From NCBI RefSeq assembly GCF_000090795.2, contig NW_003546485.1, forward strand, positions 54,486 to 118,485: a stretch of DNA of 64,000 nucleotides, given 5' to 3'. Below, in pieces: positions 44,999 to 57,177 of this stretch. The stretch comes from Amphimedon queenslandica. Taxonomy: Eukaryota; Porifera; Demospongiae; Haplosclerida; Niphatidae. Position 1 is the stretch's first letter; every line of letters starts with the position of its first letter. Position numbers and translations under genes: made by a program. The notes under the pieces were generated by a model. That model was not told where the DNA came from. It did not search any database and saw only the letters and a program-made list of their open reading frames with translations.

Positions 44999-45267
44999 GG
45001 TGCGTGGGCGGATCAAAGGCGCTGCCAGTGCTACAACTTCCAATAACCGCTTGGTAGAAAAATGTAGCACTGTTTGGAATATATAGTACTGCACAGTTTA
45101 ATATGTATGGGCTTTCCTGTTAACCACAAGCTTTAATAGAGGCAAATAAAAGCCTCAGCTACACACACTAGACATGTAACAATAATAATAGTGATAAATA
45201 AGATATGATTGTCTTGCACTGGCCACCTGCGCGACTTTTGAAATTTCAATTAATGTGCCCACGCACC
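44999..45267. mobile_element. short TIR element, about 270 bp
   Basis: GGTGCGTGGGC at the left end and its reverse complement at the right end, followed on both sides by AAAGGCGC/AAAGTCGC- and GCCAGTGC-like words in inverted order. No clear target duplication and no frame. Confidence 0.55.
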
Positions 45268-45429
45268 ACTACAAACCAATCAAAGCACTATTAATTTGTA
45301 GATCACGGAAAATATTGCACTCAGGACGGTCTCTACGAAATAGTATCACTCAGCTTCGCCTCGTGCTACATTTTCCTCTCAACCACCCCTCGTGCAATAA
45401 TTTCCTTAACCTACTCTCAACAGTGCTTT

Positions 45430-47104
45430 AATTGATACTTAAAAGAAGTAAAGAAATACTATGGCCATAATTAACGAAATAATCATCACAAGAATTATAG
45501 CCTTTGATCAAAATCTATAACACAATTAAAAACCATGAAATCTCACAATATTCTCTCTTACTATGTACTCAATTGCTAGGAGTATGGCAACATGAAATCC
45601 GTGCAGCTAGAAACTGGTGCCTCATCCAGTGTGAAAGCACCACTGATCAAGGAGATACAACAAAACATAATGTTACAAAGGTGATTATTGTTAGCAATTT
45701 CATTAAGTTACCAGAAATTGAATCAGATGATAGCCTTAGTCATTTACTATACTATAAAAGTAATACATTTCACCTTATTGTGGAATCATTAAATCATTAG
45801 CAACTGTAAAAACTTTAGAGCGAAGTGAAAAAGAAACATCATCAACAGCAAACAATGTAAACACACAGGCTATATATGCTATATCAAATATGTACATGTA
45901 TACGCATGGTATAACTTATGTTTGTCACAAACAAACATTACAAGCCACTAACAAATTACAGGTTCTGGCAAAGTGGTATGTCCCATTCACCTTTTATATC
46001 TCTTTCCAAGTCTGACCATATTCTTTAACACTACAATGCTGTCCTTGTGTAAAATACGTATCTATTGAAATTATGAATGTAAAATTATATAAGTAGTAAC
46101 AAATTAACTGTAGCATACATGCTTTAAGCAACAGTTAATATACATAATTTGACATGAATAGCTTCACAATGCATATTAAGCTCTGATTTAGACATGCACC
46201 ATTCAATTTGCTGACTCATGCCATCCTGAATTGACTTTTTTATGAAAGCAGCATTGTGAAAATACATATTATTAGACCACATGAATATATTCCAATGTGC
46301 AAATAATTATTTTTGTATTGTTATTGAGAACATGCATGCACACAACAAAAGATGCATTGGCAAGCATTCATTTACATTAAATAAAGTACTTACTGTGGCC
46401 ATGATTAATAATATAATTATCAAACAAATATTCAATATGTAACCAAGAGTCATAACCTATAACATAATACATAAGACATCTCACCATACTCTCCATTTTA
46501 CTACACATACTATTGCTAAGACTGCAATAATATAAAACCTATACAGATGTAAATTGAAACCTCCTACCGTGTAATACAACTAGTGATCAAGGAGCTGCAA
46601 CGAAACATTAACTTACATTTAATAAAGCAACAAATTAAATCCAGAGTTGCCTTTACTTATAGAGCACATTCCAATATCGAGCAAAGTATTGCTGAAACAT
46701 CAAATCATTTCCAGCTTTAATTACAATAGAAACATATCAAAAGCAAGCAATGTAAAGTCATAGGCTAATAACAACAATAGTGCAAACAATAATGGTGAAC
46801 AAACTTTATTGCCAATCACATCAGCTTTTATATTCCTTGTAACTTCATCATACATACTATAAATCAAACTATAAAAGGAATAAATTGTGTGCATATCACA
46901 CTAAGAATGCAGGAAATGCACCAATAATCCACTACATGTACAATGCACTGCGATAAACATGTACATGTATATGCATGATATACCTTACGTTTGTCACAAA
47001 CATCCATTACAGACCAAGTCTAACAAGGTACAGGTGCTCACAAAGAGGATTGTCCCCTTCACCTATTGAATATCATTTGAAGTCAGACATCACTCGTTAA
47101 CACC
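45430..47104 (-). mobile_element. Helitron H3 3' tail, two diverged tandem units
   Basis: The minus strand continues the Helitron tail interrupted at 53092: words matching H1 4930-5110 occur at 46925-47100. A second unit follows: 45430-46020 resembles 46390-47070 ('actatgtactcaattgctagg' versus 'tactacacatactattgctaag'; 'ctagtgatcaaggag' in both). The stretch 46260-46390 matches the H1 tail near 4655-4720. This suggests two Helitron 3' tails in tandem. No gene is present; frames here are chance. Confidence 0.55.
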
Positions 47105-48035
47105 ATATTAATTTTGGTCAAGACTAACAAGTGCCACATAACTGCTGGTAAGGGAAGGAGGGAACCCGGTACATACTATGCAAGGATAAAGGCTGACTAA
47201 CTAATACGATGCTTTATTATTATGAGTATCACAATACTACTATTTTATTAAATTTTATCTAAATTATTAATTTCTGCGAAAAATATTCTATAACTATTAT
47301 CATGCTTCATCATTATAACTACCATTACTTATAAGCAGCAGGGAGAAGGAAACCCTTCCCTTCCACTAGGTACGCGTAGAGGTGAAGACAGAAAACAGAT
47401 GGGGGATTACAATGAATCTAACCCCAATAAATCATGGGTGAACAATGACGGTGGTTGGACCACCAAATAGACCTGCCCAAAACCCAACAGGGTGACATCT
47501 GTCACACTCGAAGGTGAAAAGAATAGAGCACCATTACAAAACAATTATAGAGGCAGGAGGGAGGGAGGGAGGACAAGAACCTCTGGCGACTTGCCAGCTT
47601 GATACAGCAATACTACACATGCATGGCTCCTTCCCCATTAACCTCATTTTAACAGAGTTTAAAACTATCAAGTACCACATAACTACTGGTATGGGAAAGA
47701 GGGAACTTGGTACGCGTTATACAAGGCTACAGGTTGACTCACTAATACTATGCCTTATTATGATTATCACAATACTATTATTTTATTAAATTGTAACTGA
47801 ATTATCAATTTCTGTGGAATATTCTATAACTATCATGTTTTATCATTATCACTACCATTAGTAATAAGCAGCAGAGAGGAGAGGACCCCTTCCTCTCCCC
47901 CTAGGTACACCTAGAGGTGAAGACACTAAAAAGATGGATTATAACGAGAACCACCCCAATTAATAATACGTTAAAATTGATGGGTGGTTCAACCACCAAA
48001 GGGACCTACCCAAAACCCAGAAGTGGGACATTGAA
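47105..48035 (-). repeat. B1-A2-B2 split direct repeats of the DIRS-like fossil
   Basis: 'ccacataactgctggtaagg' at 47125 recurs as 'ccacataactactggtatgg' at 47676; the similarity extends about 360 bp to 'ccaaaacccaacag' / 'ccaaaacccagaag'. Between them, 'acttgccagcttgatacagc' (47590) recurs at 52996 near the other end of the element. Confidence 0.85.
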
Positions 48036-50459
48036 TCAGTATCATTTAACACAAAACAACTAAAGTAAGTCCCAGTTTACCCACTTATTCTCTTACCCAT
48101 GCCTTAGCCCACACACAACCCAGTCCACTCTGGTCTGAGATGCAAAAAATGAGCCTATGGTGGCCAGCTCAGATCTCGGGATTCTGACATAGATCTGATA
48201 TGCATTGCTCGACCACTGACCTAGTGACTAGATGGTAGAGTCTTCCACACCACCCAGAGAAGCTGTAGCAGCCACCCCAAATCAAAAACTTTGCCCAGAG
48301 TAGGTAGACTGTCCAGTCCACAAATAAACAAAAGCTCCAAACGGCAGCCACAAACACAAATTTTGTCAATGGGGAATCATAAGGTCTGGAAAGGACAGCT
48401 GACACCATACCTAGTGCAGAAGGCATTAAAATAACAAATAGCTGACTTAACGTTCCCTCAGTTAAGGAGGCAATTCCAAGGATGCACTAGCGCTGAACAG
48501 CTCCATCAAGCTTCCAGATGGCCAGTCCAGATTGGGATTGTACAGGAGGTCCTGAGCAATAAGTGGAAGGGGTGACGGTTGTGGCATCATCTCGGGTGAC
48601 TGTGAGGATAACCTGTTACAATAGAGGTCATCAGCCAGTATATCATCCCTCCCTGCAATATAAGTGGCTGAGATCTGTAGCTGCAGAATGTCCTAAAACA
48701 TGAATAAGGAATGCTGTAATTACATGAGGTGTGGATGTCACACATCCTTAGACTTCACAACAGCCACCACCGCCTGGTTGTTGCAGCAAAAGCGAATGTG
48801 TCCCCAAATAAAGAAGGGGTCCCAGGTTATCACACCCAGGATTATTGGAATTAGTTCCTTCACAGTGATTTGTGTGTGATACATTAAATTGGGCCAGTGG
48901 AGCTGGAACCACCAGGGGCTAGTGTACGCCCAACAGCCTCATGAACCAGAGGCATCTGAAGTGATTGTCAGTCTCCCAATGGGGTTGGAGGAATATGACC
49001 CCATTCCAGTTGGGTAACAGGAACTGCAAGTCCGCCGTAAAGCCCTGGTTCAGCCTAATGTGATGCCAGACCACCCCTAAAGTGGTCCATAATCCGGTGT
49101 AAGAAGGCCCTACCTGGAGGAATGACCTTCGTCGCACTCTAAAGATTGTTGAACAGGGACTCCAACTCATACCGCCAGTACCACTCCCTGCCAGCCCACT
49201 CCGCCAAGGTATCATCAATCTTCTCAACCTTCTCCTGTGGAAGGAGGAGCTGTCCTTTGTCAGAGTCCATCTCAAAACTAGAATAGATGAGACAGGTAGA
49301 GGGGTCGGCACATTTCTCCTCAGCCAAGGGCACACCGAGACGGGCTGCAAACGTTCATTATCCCCAGATTGGTAGGACACGGGTCAGATCCTGGGGGGCA
49401 ACCATGATAAAATCATTCAGGTAATGGTCGATAAAGGAGATGCCAGCAGCACCAGTCCATAGTATGGGCAACTACATTGAAGATTTTTGGTGCTGAGCAG
49501 AGTTCGAAGTGAAGGGCAAAGTGTACCAGGAGGGACCCGTGCCATCTGCAGACTAACAGGTGTCTATCCTGATGGTGAACAACCAGAGCCAATAAGCTGA
49601 CTTAATGTCAATCTTAGGCATCAAAGCTCCTCGCCTGAAAGAAGCTACCACCGGCAAGATGTGGTCAACAGAGGTATAGCACATGGAGCATATTTGGACT
49701 TGAACCCATCATTCCCTGATTGCCCCTCCGGAAAAGAAAGGTCAGTGGTAATGCTCCACCTTCCCACTGTGTGACCTTTCGGGACTACACCAATATGGCT
49801 AACCTGGACCCTAGTCCCATTCGAATGCACCAATGAGGCCAGCCGGACTAGTCAACAGTCCAGTAAGTCCTTGTCCAGGGACTCTGTACTACATTCGGGT
49901 GCTCATAAGCAAGGGGAAGGTTCCTGGCTGCTGGCTCAAGGGTACATGCTCGGTTGAACTGAATCCTGAAGCCGTCACTAATCCCATCAAGCACATACAG
50001 TAGGCCAGGTTTTGATTGCATATTTAATAGTTTGCGGATTTGAAAAAATAACTAGTTTGCATTTCCAACAATTGCGAGATGGTAGCCGAGCTAACCCTAC
50101 TCACAAGTTAACTGATTGTCTTGTTTCTCTCCTTTGCCATCTAAAGCTACTGCCAAAGCTTGATTAACTTTCGTCAAGATGTTAAGAGTCATTGGGACTT
50201 GACTAGTTAAGGTAATTTGGGCTGAAAATAGCACAGGATACCACTCATGATGTTGTAAATGAAACACGTGTAAAGAAAATGATTTGATAAGCGTGGCGCT
50301 TATTAATTATTATAGGTGTGGCGTTCATCACTAAATTATTATTTACTATTCTTTTCATTGTGAGATATATTCCAGACTCACAATTGGCAATTGAAACAAC
50401 CTCGCAATTAAAACGTGGCTTACGATACTCTGCAAGCCGCTGGTCAGGCATCGCTTGTA

Positions 50460-51093
50460 TTGTCGGTTTCAGTTGAGTTTGACTGGATGTTTTCATCATC
50501 AAAACGTCACGTGTAGCCCCACCCACACGCACATAAAATGGCTGAAAAATTCATCATACTCCTTTCTTCTTGTAACTTGTTTATTACCCTATTTTGGTCA
50601 CTGCTAGCCCTGCAATTGACATGAAGGATCTTTGTGCTTGCTATTACCTGAAGAAAGAATCGAGAGATGCAAAATTTCAACGGAGTTTCTGAGCGGCAAT
50701 GGTTAAGACAAATAACGAAGGCTTAGAGAGGTACAGCAGACTAAGTGAGACTTCTTTCTGGAGTGCAAAGTCTTCCTTTTCAATTATATCTTGGCCTGGA
50801 GTGCTCCTTTTGCTTTGTTTGATTTTTAAATAATGAAAACATGATTTTTGACATATTTAATGAGATGCAAATGATATTTACGAAGCTTCACGTCATGAAA
50901 TATTATGGCGCCTTCCTTTCATGTTGACCAGAAGAACCTTCTGAGAACCTTTCAGAGTACCTAGAGACTCCAAAATTGGCACAGATTTTCGGAAGAAGCC
51001 GTTTTGCAACTATACTAAGTTTCAAGTTGCTAGCATAAATAATACAAAGGTTATAGGGGTGGGTCAGTGGTCAAACTCAACTCAAATTGACTA
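50460..51093. mobile_element. TIR element X2, 634 bp, inside the DIRS-like fossil
   Basis: Left end TTGTCGGTTTCAGTTGAGTT, right end (reverse complement) TAGTCAATTTGAGTTGAGTT, both continuing TGAC. TA flanks at 50458-50459 and 51094-51095. It resembles X1 (13966-14606) in length, end sequence and the internal block around 'cgtcacgtgtagcccc'. Non-coding. Confidence 0.75.
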
Positions 51094-53092
51094 TAAGTAC
51101 TGCCACAAAATGGTCAGGAAGGGTTTCAGAGATGACTGAGAACCAGCCAAATCTTCAGGTACGCCACAACTCCCCACTCAGTAGCTGTCGAGTCCAAAGA
51201 GATATATGACACTGGATGGGCCTAGCAGACGTGAATAGTGTCATCACAAGCACATCGCACATGCAATACCATACACTTTTTTCAATCAAATTTATTAACT
51301 CCAACAAAGAGCAAAAAGCAAATAATCAATGATAATGGTGCAAAAGCATACTCAATAAGCAAAATATACAATGGCCAGCAGTTAATGTGAAGCTTGCAAG
51401 TAACAATGGACGCGGCCAGCGAAGAGCTTGAGGCTTGTGGCAACTGAGGAGCCCCTAGCCTGCACTGTTTGTAGCAGTTTAAAGGCAGGTGGCTGCCTTT
51501 CCCACAAATTGAGCAGATGTGGGTGAACCAGCAATCCTGGAACCTGCAGGACTTCCCATTCTGTCTATTGAACAGGCCGCACAACAGGACTCCGGAGGTA
51601 GGTGTGGCATCTCAGCGACGAGGGCGAGTTCATTTATTAGTAGGTAAAAATGGGCATGACTTCGTTGGGTGAGAGTCCTCTAGGCAGGAGGTACAGCAGG
51701 CCTTAATGCGGGACCTCCCGGCAAAGGTTTTATTATAGAGGCTTGGCTCCCAATCAAAGGAGCCCAAGTTTGCTGCTAGTCAGCGAAAAGCAGGACTTTA
51801 GGACACCCAGGAGTTTTCCTCAAAGTTCCTGCTCACCCTGACAATTGTGCTGAGGTACTGAAACAGCTGAATGGCCTCTCAATATAGCGGGAGCAGATTA
51901 CCTCTGCCATAAGCGTGAAACACTCCACTCAGACGGCGATGTCAGTAATTGGAGGGCGCCTAGGCAGCTAACGCAAAGTAGTACTGGGAGGCAGTCACTC
52001 CTCCAACCTCCAACAGTCAGGGAGGAGTTCGACCATATCAACAAAGTGGCCCTTCGATATCCTTTCAGACAGCTTTTGTGGAACCACGAGGAGTGGAGTA
52101 GCTAGGAAGAAATCAGAAACGACACCAGGAAGAAGTTGTGGAGCAAGCACCAGGAGTGATTCCCCTGCAGCTTGGGGTTGACCCTGAAAGGTGGCCACTT
52201 GAGTAAGGGAGACTGAATAGGGCATTGTTCCCAAAGCACATGAGCAGTACAGCAATACATAAAAAACAATAATAATAATAACAATAATAATATTAGCAAT
52301 AATAGTATTAAATGAAGGAATTAAATAATAATGTAGAGAATCACAAAATGAAACTAAATTAATGAAATATTAGTAATGGTAATGAAATAATTAATTAAAA
52401 AATGGCAATTGCATATCAGCCAGCCAGTGGTAGTCTTGTAAGTGCTGATGTGTTTTTAATAAATAAATATCAATTTAGAACAAAATGGTGATTCCATAAA
52501 GCCAACCAGCAGTAATTGGTTAATTGCTAATGTAAGCTTAGGCAAACGAGCAATCAATGCATCCCACATGCTCTCACCGATGAGCCAGCCCTAAGAATGT
52601 GGAAGGGGTAGCAGTGCCAGACCACATTAGTAACCAGGCAAGCCAACAAAAGGGACCAAGCAGACAGGCCCAAAGGAATGGCCAATACTACTACATGCAT
52701 TTCAGGCCCAGCCGAACACTACAGACTACAGTTAACATACAACTCACCCTCAAGGCGGTTTCTAGATGTCGCCGTGCGGTAGCTGGGGAGGCCCTCCTAA
52801 TACTGTTGGCTCTCAGTGACCTCAACCTCCCTCTTGCTCTATGCCCCACCATGTCAGTCAGGTAGTGCAGCTGTTCTTCTTTAAACGGTGGCGGGTCTCT
52901 GAGTCATCATTGTACAGGCTCAGAAATGCCCACCCAAGACAAGAAAGAAATCAGCTTCAACTTCTGTATAACACATGGACAAGAACCTAGGGCAACTTGC
53001 CAGCTTGATACAGCAATACTGTGCATGCGTGGCCAGAGACCCTCCTTCAATGTTAACCCCATTTACACAGACTTTAAAATTACCATTGAAGT

Positions 53093-54590
53093 CCTTGTGC
53101 AAAGTAAGTACCTGTATGAAGTATGAATGTGACATTCATAATAATAATGATAATGTTGGCTTCTACAATCTTTCTGATTGGATCATTCATGTATGTGCAT
53201 GCATGTATTTTAGACATAATATTGCTTACTAATGCTATCCTCAGTTAAGATACTGCTTACTATAAAATAACTTTATGTACATGCAGCATTTCCAATGTGC
53301 AATCAATATTTTTATGTACATGCAGCATTTCCAATGTGCAAACAATATTTTTTTGTTGATGAGAACATGCTCATGTCATCAACAAAAGGTGCGCAACATT
53401 AGCTGGCAAGCATTTATTATGAGCACAGCATTGATGGCATCATCATTCAAATGCGCAACATCAGCCGGCAAGGATTGACTAAATAATGCACACAGCACTG
53501 ATGGCAGCATTAACATGTATGACGATCATTATTATATGCACCAGAATGATACTACTTCTAAAATAATTTCTAATGTTGATTATCTTGTCCTTAAAATTAT
53601 CTGTAGTGCCCAAGATTCATTAGCACCTGATAATTGTAATAAACACGTACTACATACCACAAATAAGATCAGGATTCAATAATGGCAGCTTCCTCCCTTT
53701 GTAACCCTCCATCCTACATAAATGATAGTCACACAAAAATGAATCAATGCTTAACTCTAATGAACATTACACCTCTTTCACAACCTCTCCCTGTCCAATA
53801 TTAAAAATTATGCAACATTCACTGTTATACATGTACATTGATTTATTTCACATCCCGCATGCTGTGAGGTCAAATTCATACTGAGCAACACTGGGTCACC
53901 AATAGTTTCTACGCCCACACATTACTCATATTGCATATGCTGAGAAGCTTCAGTAACATTTAACAATCAATGTAATTAAAATGGACCTCCAATTCACCAT
54001 ACCCACTTTCCATCAAAAATCAATGCTTAAGAAATATTAATAGACTTAATGGCTTGGAAATGATTAGTACTAACATGCTTCAAATACAAAGCAGGTGAAT
54101 TAGTATCACAAGGATTGCCACGGAACTCCTGAGTTACATGTCTGCCCTGCCAACAAAAGTAGGAGTAAGTGAATATGAAAGTATAATTATACCTCACAAT
54201 GCAGTTAGTGCAATTTTTGTGTCAGTGGCCCACACATAATTTCTTTACATTTTAGTCCTATCTATGTAATCAGATATGCTTGAATATCTGGTTGACCTTA
54301 ATGAACTATTAAACAGTTCTTTGAAGTTTGGCATATTAAAAACAATTGCTTTACCTAATTGATAATGCTTAGGAAATGGCCCTTTCATGAGATATGAAAA
54401 CACAAAATAAACAGTTCCCATCACCAGTGACATTAAGAGTACTATTAGAAACTCCTTCATTTGACAATGGTGTTGTTGGACTACCAAGTAGGCCTCTAGC
54501 AGCTGTAAAATTTGGACGTCTAAAACCTCACACCACAGTCATTGAAATTCTTGATTAGCAAGGTAATAAACTTAATCCATTTGTATCCTC
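53093..54590 (-). mobile_element. Helitron H3: OTU and proximal tail (minus strand)
   Basis: Minus order: the block leading to the OTU (to 54590); the catalytic Cys region with the words of GDGNCLF-type sequence spread over a broken frame (54400-54440); NMPNFKELFNSSLRSTRYSS near 54260-54340; TYFCWQGRHVTQEFRGNPCD and LYLKHVSTNHFQAIKSINIS (about 54015-54170); tail matching H1 4200-4925, with minisatellite units at 53365-53520. The element is interrupted at 53092 by the DIRS-like fossil and continues at 47104. It is more intact at the OTU His end than H2. Confidence 0.75.
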
Positions 54591-54599
54591 CTACATTAC

Positions 54600-55623
54600 C
54601 TGGATGTGGAGGATCATCATAAGTAAAAAAATATCATCTTTTTGTTTATAATATAGGCGGTAGCCTATATGTAGGGTTGAGGTTGATTTTTCAAGATGGC
54701 GGCCAAATTTATAATTTTCAAATGATCATAACTCTTCTATCTTACCTTCTACAGCTTATTAAACGGCTTAGACGAGCTCTCCTTTACTGAGCGATTCTCC
54801 TGGTACCTTTACAGTGGACTGTAATGTAGAGGAAGCAATTCTGGAGAATAGGTCCAAATTCAAATTTCTGCAAAATTCATCACACTTTTTCTTCTATCAA
54901 CACTGAAATCTCTTAAACTAGAGAGCCTCTTGTGATGGCTTTTACATCATTCCTTTGTGCTTGAGTCAAGGACAACGAATGACCTTTTGTTATCTCAGTT
55001 ACTTTTCACTTGAAAACTAGCTATTTAGGCATGATCAAACACGCCCCCTCTTTTACAGACGCCATTTTAAAATCAAATGCGCATGCCCAGAGTTGCCATA
55101 ACCACTGTCTAGTCTTAGTGGCACTTTTTTCTGTCTCTTGGTCTTTGCACTTTGCTGCTTACTTGCCAGAAGTGTGCACTGTTCAGACTAAGAGATCACT
55201 GGTTCTTTTAAGAGCTAATAGGTAAGATATTTTTAGATCTACAATATTAAATTGTAAGCTTCATTATTAATTTATAGTGAAATTACTGGTCAGTGGTTAC
55301 AGCTGCTCCGCATTAGCCATAAAATATTCAAGTTTCTGTTGATCAGCTGCTTCTGAAGAATTTTGTTGTATTCTTGATACTACTGCTGCGTGGATAAATT
55401 GAGATAAGTGTTACACAAAGATACGTAGAAGCAGAATTTATGATCGTAATAATGCGCATCCTGCATATTTGGTGCTAGGGTACATATCCTTATTTCTGGT
55501 TTCAGTGTTAGGAGTGATTTTTGTAGTGATAGTTGTACAGAAAGGAATTAAAAAAGGAAAAAGAACTTAACTGGTGCAAAATCTAAAAAAAGAAATGCAA
55601 CAAATTATTTAAATAGAAAGGAA
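54600..55623 (+). other. 5' leader region of H4
   Basis: No recognised gene. It contains 'caagatggcggccaaattt' and other words found at TIR-type element ends, but I could not find a matching inverted partner. A chance frame at 55010-55225 has no family resemblance. Confidence 0.35.
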
Positions 55624-56924
55624 GTGGAAGATTTTATTGATAAGAATAGATCAAATGCCAGAGCATACTACATAAGGCAATGTAACAGAGTCAAAAGTAA
55701 AGAAGGAATTGCATATAAAATTAGTACAAAATATAAGCTTGCCTATTTAAAGAAATACAATGCATTGAACCCACATTATGTTATACAAAAGTTTAAAAAT
55801 TGGTATAACAAAAACAAAAATATCAAAATTAAGAAATCTTCACAAAAAAAGTATTCCCAAAACCCCTTAAATAAAAAATCATGTCTAGGAAGAGTTATCA
55901 GCAAAATCCAGGGCTACAAAAACAAAACTCTCCGAAAAGGTATTACAAGAATAGTGACGCAATATTACGTGTGACAAAAGACAAATTCTTGAAGTATAAA
56001 TTATCTGATAACAAAATGGAATAAGGAAAATAAGAGGCAGCTAAATAAAGATTATTATGACTGTAATTATGGTCAAATATTGTACATAGTCCTACGTGCA
56101 GCAAATAGCATTAGGAAATTGAAGTTGAATAGCTTTAGTGACTTTGGTGGGTAATGTCACAAAAAATAGTGAGCCTTATTTTTATGAATCAGCATATTTA
56201 TATCCTAATGATAACTCTGATAGCCAATTAGATAGTCCAATTGCAATCCCTGTTGATACAAATGACATCTGTTATGTAGCAAGGAGTGTTGATGTATCGT
56301 GTATTGACAGAGCAGAAGAATGTAATGTTGATAGTGACTCTGAAGATGACAATTTGATAACTATAGAATGTATACTAATAACAGAAAGCCTACCCTCAAA
56401 TGGCAGTGTACAGACAGGTGCAAGCCTTTATTAGAGAGTGACATTAGTTCTATTATTGAAGTTAGACGATATTTTGATGAACCTATTAAAGAATTGAGGA
56501 AGCATTTAGATGCATGTGATATAATTGTCCCAATAATCATTATACGTCAAGATCCCTGCATGTCGAAAAAATAGATCAAGTGCATGAACATGATTTTTGT
56601 GATAATGCAAATGTAACGATTATTGTTAAAAAAGATGAAAATAATGTTGAAATATATTTTAAATATTCAGAAATTATTTGTGAAAGGAAAGGCCATCCTA
56701 TTATGTGTAGTAATAAAGATACTGAATGTAAAAACAAGCTGTGTATTTTACGCAATGCATCTGTTCATTACGATTTGTTAAGATTCCTTTTAAAACACTT
56801 TTATGTTGCTAGAAATGCTCATTTAACAATAGATATCATTGATTCTTCCCTTTCTGATGGCGATGTAGCACAATTGACAAATTTAAGAATTAATGAAGTT
56901 GACGAGACTGAATTTGATGTGTAA
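55624..56924 (+). pseudogene. Helitron H4 N-terminal region (Lys-rich, then Asp/Glu-rich)
   Basis: 55624-55974 gives 116 residues with repeated basic Y/N-rich words (YYIRQCNRVKSKEGIAYK, KKYNALNPHYVIQKFKNWYN), like the basic repeat heads of DUF6570-type Helitron proteins. 56138-56434 holds an acidic stretch (DSDSEDDNLITIECILI). 56580-56924 has VTIIVKKDENNVEIYFKYSE and CKNKLCILRNASVHYDLLRF. The pieces are in different frames, so the ancestral frame is broken several times. Confidence 0.5.
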
Positions 56925-57177
56925 TATGCTATTAATGATGGTGAAGAAAATGACCCATTTAGAATACCAAACTTAGATACTCTACTTTTTTTTAAGTATG
57001 CAGATGCTATTGATGAACTTTAGAAAGCTTTGTCTGATCAGGCTGTTAATGCTTGTAGCTGTGAGAGGTTTTTAAGACTAAAAATCTGTCACTGAAGCTA
57101 AAAATTTAGATAGCGATGTTTGGAATATCCTATTACATTAAATTAGAGAGAATGATCCTACAGCATTAAATGAAGTT

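Larger units (their letters stand above)
47105..53092 (-). mobile_element. DIRS-like (tyrosine-recombinase type) retrotransposon fossil with split direct repeats
   Basis: Read on the minus strand: terminal A1 (52974-53092); gag-like region with LSERISKGHFVDMVELLPDC (about 52000-52300) and a Cys/His block HICSICGKGSH (about 51500); reverse transcriptase (49100-50000); RNase H (about 48700-49100); then B1 (47671-48035), A2 (47572-47670) and B2 (47105-47500). A1 ... B1-A2-B2 is the split-direct-repeat layout known for Ngaro/PAT-type elements. The recombinase part is not recognisable. B1 and B2 differ by roughly 15% in their first 45 bases, so it is old. It is broken, with more than ten breaks. 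TIR element X2 is inserted in it, and it is itself inserted in Helitron H3. Confidence 0.8.

Noticed and set aside
45504-45800. 98-residue plus-strand frame
   Set aside because: It lies antisense in repeated Helitron tail and is not kept in the sister unit at 46390-47070.
48919-49380. Arg/Ser-rich 153-residue frame
   Set aside because: It overlaps the reverse-transcriptase and RNase H part of the DIRS-like fossil in another frame.
53275-53478. 67-residue frame with repeated MYMQHFQC words
   Set aside because: It is Helitron tail minisatellite read antisense. The repetition reflects the DNA repeat.
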